From Pseudomonas taeanensis MS-3 (GTDB taxonomy: Bacteria > Pseudomonadota > Gammaproteobacteria > Pseudomonadales > Pseudomonadaceae), in contig NZ_AWSQ01000002.1 in the NCBI RefSeq assembly GCF_000498575.2, positions 601,342 to 665,341 of the forward strand: DNA of 64,000 nucleotides. The letters run 5' to 3'. The notes below the pieces were generated by a model. That model made no database searches and was not told where the DNA came from. It saw only the letters and a list, made by a program, of their open reading frames with translations. Below are positions 60,688 through 64,000 of the stretch, piece after piece. Position numbers and translations under genes: made by a program. How positions within the stretch are numbered: the stretch's first letter is position 1; each line of letters starts with the position of its first letter.

Positions 60688-61459
60688 GAATGTCTCCGTG
60701 TTCGGTCATTTGTTGAGTGGGCGCTATGCAGTAGAGCGCTGCGGCTACCCACTGTTCATTCCATTTTACTAACGCCACACGCACGGCAAGAGTGCCGGGC
60801 GCATGGTGGCTTGCAAGAACTAGTTGGAAAGGGCCAGCGTATTGAAGCCCTTTCCTTGCTTTGAAATCTTGTGCCGGTGCCGCACTGGCATCACTAGATG
60901 TTGTGGTGTGCGCGCATGGGCGTTACACCGTGATCAGTATTCCAGCCGGCTATTCGCGCAGCTGGAACAATGGCCAACCGCGTTGCTGCTGATCTGGCCA
61001 TCGAAGTGCTTATCTGCACCTTTTTGGATCTCGGTATAGACCGCAAAGGGGCAAATGTGCTTGTGTCGATTTTGTGCGAAAACCCAACATGTAGGTGTTT
61101 ATCGCGATAGGGATACAAGATAGTGCGGTGTAGGGGGGAAGGCAAGCCAGCAAAACTTCAGTGCCTGTGGATAAATCTGTGGGTTATCTTGGGGTAACTT
61201 TCGCAAGGCCCCGTAGCTGCTGGGGTTCTCCACGGGGTACCGTTCGTCGTGGGGAGGGCGGATTTTTTGCGTGTGTGACGAAGGATTTTTAGTCCATCAC
61301 AGAAACACAATATGTAGGGTTTTTTCTTGCTTGTTGGCGTGCTCTGTGCAGGCGCGCGGTACTTTTTGCAGGGCTACGTTGATAGCGCCGCCAGTTACGG
61401 GCGGCGTTGTTACAATGCATGGGCTTTCGCCGTGGTTGACCTGTCTTTAGGAGGCAGTA
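60688..61459. promoter_or_regulatory. nrdA upstream region with NrdR-like and DnaA boxes
   Basis: A 770-base gap shared by divergent nrdA and rstA-like genes. Candidate NrdR boxes: ACCCAACATGTAGGTGT (61082-61098) and ATACAAGATAGTGCG (61113-61127), centres 30 bases apart, three helical turns; a third, ACACAATATGTAGGGT, at 61305-61320. A perfect DnaA box TGTGGATAA stands at 61166-61174 and a poorer one (TGTGGGTTA) at 61178-61186. A hairpin GGAAAGGGC...GCCCTTTCC (60826-60855) is in the presumed leader. No gene is seen. Regulation by NrdR and DnaA is known for nrdAB in enterics and NrdR in Pseudomonas. Confidence 0.6.
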
Positions 61460-62188
61460 GTGGAGCAAGAAACGTGGCAAATCCTGATCGTCGAAGACGA
61501 CCAGCGTCTGGCCGAATTGACGCGTGATTACCTGCAGAGCAATGGCCTGACGGTGAGCATCGAGGCGGATGGCGCGCAGGCAGCTGCACGGATACTCAAA
61601 GAGCAGCCGGATCTGGTAATTCTCGATTTGATGCTGCCAGGCGAGGACGGTCTGTCGATCTGCCGCAAGGTGCGCGGTCAGTATGACGGCCCCATCCTGA
61701 TGTTGACCGCGCGCACCGACGATATGGATCAGGTGCTCGGCCTGGAAATGGGCGCCGACGATTACGTATGCAAGCCGGTGCGCCCGCGCGTACTGCTGGC
61801 GCGGATCCGGGCGCTGCTGCGGCGTCGTGAAGGCGCCGAGAGCAATGGCGCCGAGGAGCGCCGACGGCTGGAGTTCGGGCCGCTGGTGATCGACAGTGCG
61901 ATGCGAGAGGCCTGGCTGGGCGAGCAGAGTATCGAGCTGACCGGCGCCGAGTTCGACCTGCTCTGGCTGCTGACGGTGAATGCCGGGCGGATTCTCTCGC
62001 GTGAGGAGATCTTCAATGCTCTGCGCGGGATCGAATACGACGGTCAGGATCGCTCCATTGATGTGCGCATTTCGCGCATCCGTCCGAAGATCGGTGACGA
62101 CCCGGTGCATCCGCGGATGATCAAGACCGTGCGCAGCAAGGGCTACCTGTTCGTCGCCGAGGCTGCCGAAGCGCTAGGGGGCTGGTGA
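61460..62188 (+). CDS. rstA: OmpR-family response regulator, RstA-like
   Basis: A 242-residue regulator. Receiver domain with acidic pair EDD (12-14), phospho-acceptor D56 in LVILDLMLPG, Thr in MLTARTD and Lys in YVCKPV. A winged-helix DNA-binding domain follows (about 135-235: FGPLVIDSAMREAWLGEQSIELTGAEFDLLWLL, DRSIDVRISRIRPKI, KTVRSKGYLF). GTG at 61460 with GGAGG 5 to 9 bases upstream is the start. The cognate kinase follows after a 172-base spacer. The RstA identity rests on overall resemblance of the pair. Confidence 0.88.
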   Translation: MEQETWQILIVEDDQRLAELTRDYLQSNGLTVSIEADGAQAAARILKEQPDLVILDLMLPGEDGLSICRKVRGQYDGPILMLTARTDDMDQVLGLEMGADDYVCKPVRPRVLLARIRALLRRREGAESNGAEERRRLEFGPLVIDSAMREAWLGEQSIELTGAEFDLLWLLTVNAGRILSREEIFNALRGIEYDGQDRSIDVRISRIRPKIGDDPVHPRMIKTVRSKGYLFVAEAAEALGGW

Positions 62189-62360
62189 GGGTTTGTCCGT
62201 GGCCGCGCCGGAGCCGGTTATTGTGCGGGGCAAGGCATGAGGAGAGAAGTTTGGTCATTCCAAATGAACGACGAATAACGCAGCACCGCGCAACAATCGG
62301 CCCGGCCCTGCGGGTTGCGCAGCAACGCGGCTTGCGAACGAATCCTTGGCAGCCCCCTGA
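62189..62360. other. Spacer between response regulator and kinase
   Basis: 172 bases of non-coding sequence in what is usually a tightly spaced operon. It has the look of an inserted short repeat (GCGCAAC at 62288-62294 facing GTTGCGC at 62314-62320) with an unusual base composition (TTTGGTCATTCCAAATGA). No gene supported. Confidence 0.45.
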
Positions 62361-63977
62361 ATGAATTCGATCTTCCTGCGCATCTATGCCGGCATGCTGG
62401 GCGTGCTGGTGCTGGTCGCCCTGCTCGGCGTCGGCACCTTGCACCTGGTCAACGAGGTGCGCTCCGAGCAGTACCGCGAGCGTCTGGCGCGCGGCACCTT
62501 CCGTTTGATGGCCGATAACCTGGCGCCGATGGATGAACTCGAGCGGCGCCGGGCCGTGGCCGTGTGGGCGCGCTTGCTGGGTATTCCGCTGAGCATTCAG
62601 GCGCTGAGCGAAGCGCCCCTGGAGAGCGGCGCGCGCAAGCGCTTGCTGCGCGGCCAGGTGCTGGTGCAACAGACCGGTCCACACGCGGCCGAGGTCTACA
62701 GCCTGATTGGCGAACACGAGCAGCGGGTGCTGACGGGTGAGGTGCAGCAGATCAGTGAACAGCTGGCGCGCGCCACTGTTTACCTGCTGATCGATGAATT
62801 GATTCGTTATCCGGTGGCCGAGCAGCCGCAGCGTTTGGCCGAGTTGAAGGAGGCCAAGCAGTTCGGCTTCGACCTGCGCCTGGTGAGCCTGGAGCAAGCC
62901 AACCTGGACATCGATCAGCGCCGCCGGGTGGACGAGGGGGATACGGTGATGGCGCTGGGCAAGGGTGGCGACAGCATCCATGTGTTTGCCGGCATCGTCG
63001 ACACGCCCTGGGTATTGGAAATCGGCCCGCTCTATCAGATGAACCTCTACCCGACGCAACTGCTGGTGTTGAGCTGCGCTCTGGGACTGAGCCTGATCGG
63101 CTTGATGGTCTACCTGCTGGTTCGGCCGCTGGAGCAACGCCTGCGTGATCTGGAGGGCGCAGCCACGCGGATTGCCAGCGGTGGCCTGGATACCCGGGTG
63201 CCGAGCCATGGCAGTGATTCGGTGGGGCGTCTGGCGGCGGCGTTCAATGCCATGGCCGAGCACTTGCAGCGCTCTCTGAGCATTCAGCGGGAGATGGTGC
63301 AGGCGGTCTCGCACGAACTGCGCACACCGGTGGCGCGCTTGCGTTTTGGCCTGGAAATGATCGGCGATGCCGAGAGCGAGGCGGCGCGGCGCAAATACAT
63401 GGAGGGCATGGACAGCGATATTCAGGACCTCGACAAGCTGGTCGACGAGATGCTCACCTACGCGCGCCTGGAGCAGGGGGCACCGGCCCTGAACTTCCAG
63501 GCAGTCGACCTGAACGGTCTGATCGATCAGGTGATCACCGAGCTGGCGCCGCTGCGCGCCCACGTGCGGGTCGAGCGCGGCCCGGCGCTGAATGCATTGG
63601 ACGGCAGTGGGGCGGTGGTCGAGGCCGAGTTGCGTTACCTGCACCGCGCCTTGCAGAACCTGGTGAGCAACGCCATGCGCCATGCCGAATCGCGGGTGCG
63701 GGTGAGTTACCAGATCGGCCGACAGCGCTGCCGGCTGGATGTCGAGGACGATGGCCCCGGTGTCCCGGAAACGGCCTGGGAGCGTATCTTCAGTCCCTTC
63801 CTGCGCCTGGACGATAGCCGCACCCGCGCCTCAGGTGGGCATGGTCTGGGGTTGTCGATCGTGCGGCGGATCATCTACTGGCACGGCGGCCGGGCGCAGA
63901 TCGGGCGCAGCGAGGCCTTGGGTGGTGCGCGCTTCAGTCTGGTATGGCCGCGCAAGCAGGACACGCTGGAGAGTTAG
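62361..63977 (+). CDS. rstB: Sensor histidine kinase, RstB-like
   Basis: A 538-residue inner-membrane kinase. Membrane segment 1 at about 6-28, a periplasmic domain of about 200 residues, segment 2 at about 233-255, then a HAMP linker (RPLEQRLRDLEGAATRIASGGLDTRV). The phospho-acceptor is in AVSHELRTPVARLRFGLEM (His about 318), followed by N-box LQNLVSNAMRHAESRVRV, G-boxes DVEDDGPGVP and GGHGLGLSIVRRI. It partners the regulator upstream and in E. coli responds to acid/divalent cation cues; the signal here is unknown. Confidence 0.9.
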   Translation: MNSIFLRIYAGMLGVLVLVALLGVGTLHLVNEVRSEQYRERLARGTFRLMADNLAPMDELERRRAVAVWARLLGIPLSIQALSEAPLESGARKRLLRGQVLVQQTGPHAAEVYSLIGEHEQRVLTGEVQQISEQLARATVYLLIDELIRYPVAEQPQRLAELKEAKQFGFDLRLVSLEQANLDIDQRRRVDEGDTVMALGKGGDSIHVFAGIVDTPWVLEIGPLYQMNLYPTQLLVLSCALGLSLIGLMVYLLVRPLEQRLRDLEGAATRIASGGLDTRVPSHGSDSVGRLAAAFNAMAEHLQRSLSIQREMVQAVSHELRTPVARLRFGLEMIGDAESEAARRKYMEGMDSDIQDLDKLVDEMLTYARLEQGAPALNFQAVDLNGLIDQVITELAPLRAHVRVERGPALNALDGSGAVVEAELRYLHRALQNLVSNAMRHAESRVRVSYQIGRQRCRLDVEDDGPGVPETAWERIFSPFLRLDDSRTRASGGHGLGLSIVRRIIYWHGGRAQIGRSEALGGARFSLVWPRKQDTLES

Positions 63978-64000
63978 CTTAGGGTCTGTTGCCGTTTCAT

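Noticed and set aside
62121..63683. A 520-codon frame opposite the RstB-like kinase
   Set aside because: It is antisense to an obvious kinase and has a His/Gln/Arg-rich shadow composition.

Overview
The window looks like a stretch of chromosome from a Pseudomonas-type gammaproteobacterium. The evidence is high G+C, Pseudomonas-like forms of NrdA (two N-terminal ATP-cones, 968 aa), NrdB (416 aa with an N-terminal extension), CvfB, PmpR/YebC-type and TrhP proteins, and several families of short Pseudomonas-type interspersed repeats including REP hairpins. There is no integrase, no phage module and no CRISPR array. The accessory pieces are a decayed RAYT/REP patch (about 53.0-55.5 kb) and a catabolic locus (about 10.5-24.9 kb).

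Layout. 0-10 kb: the end of rarD, a CigR-like protein, a DEAD-box helicase, an enoyl-reductase-like oxidoreductase, an orphan solute-binding protein, a PQQ sugar dehydrogenase, an LTA-synthase-like membrane phosphotransferase, CvfB and tRNA-Thr(CGT). 10.5-24.9 kb: the main feature, an apparent lactam-to-2-oxoglutarate pathway. It comprises an NCS1 permease, an outer-membrane porin, an ATP-dependent HyuB/HyuA (OplBA/caprolactamase-type) lactamase, an AraC regulator (OplR-like), a GntR regulator (CsiR/GlaR-like), glutarate 2-hydroxylase GlaH, L-2-hydroxyglutarate oxidase LhgO, a class III aminotransferase and a semialdehyde dehydrogenase. Read as chemistry: delta-valerolactam -> 5-aminovalerate -> glutarate semialdehyde -> glutarate -> L-2-hydroxyglutarate -> 2-oxoglutarate. 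Three transcription units share a related upstream element.

25-31.6 kb: a FixL/FixJ-like two-component pair next to an exported GlcG/HbpS-type protein and convergent exported MsrA/MsrB, then a diguanylate cyclase and small genes. 32-35 kb: a PP2C phosphatase - Ser/Thr kinase - tandem-FHA membrane protein set without type VI secretion genes. 35-51 kb: lipoproteins, an orphan solute-binding protein, YebC-family regulator, TrhP, hydrolase, two paralogous universal stress proteins around a second diguanylate cyclase, PpiC, a GlxA-type regulator divergent from an isonitrile-hydratase-like protein, a thioesterase, a sterol-desaturase-like enzyme and a CAP-domain protein. 51-56 kb: an exported protein made of 13-residue EGGSDR repeats whose sixth repeat is cut off by a stop codon, a truncated haemoglobin, a frameshifted RAYT transposase with REP hairpins, an AT-rich small membrane protein, a truncated ImmA/IrrE fragment and an EF-hand lipoprotein. 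56-64 kb: nrdB and nrdA with a long upstream region carrying NrdR-like and DnaA boxes, then an RstA/RstB-like two-component system.

All functions are inferred from reading the sequence; no database search was run.
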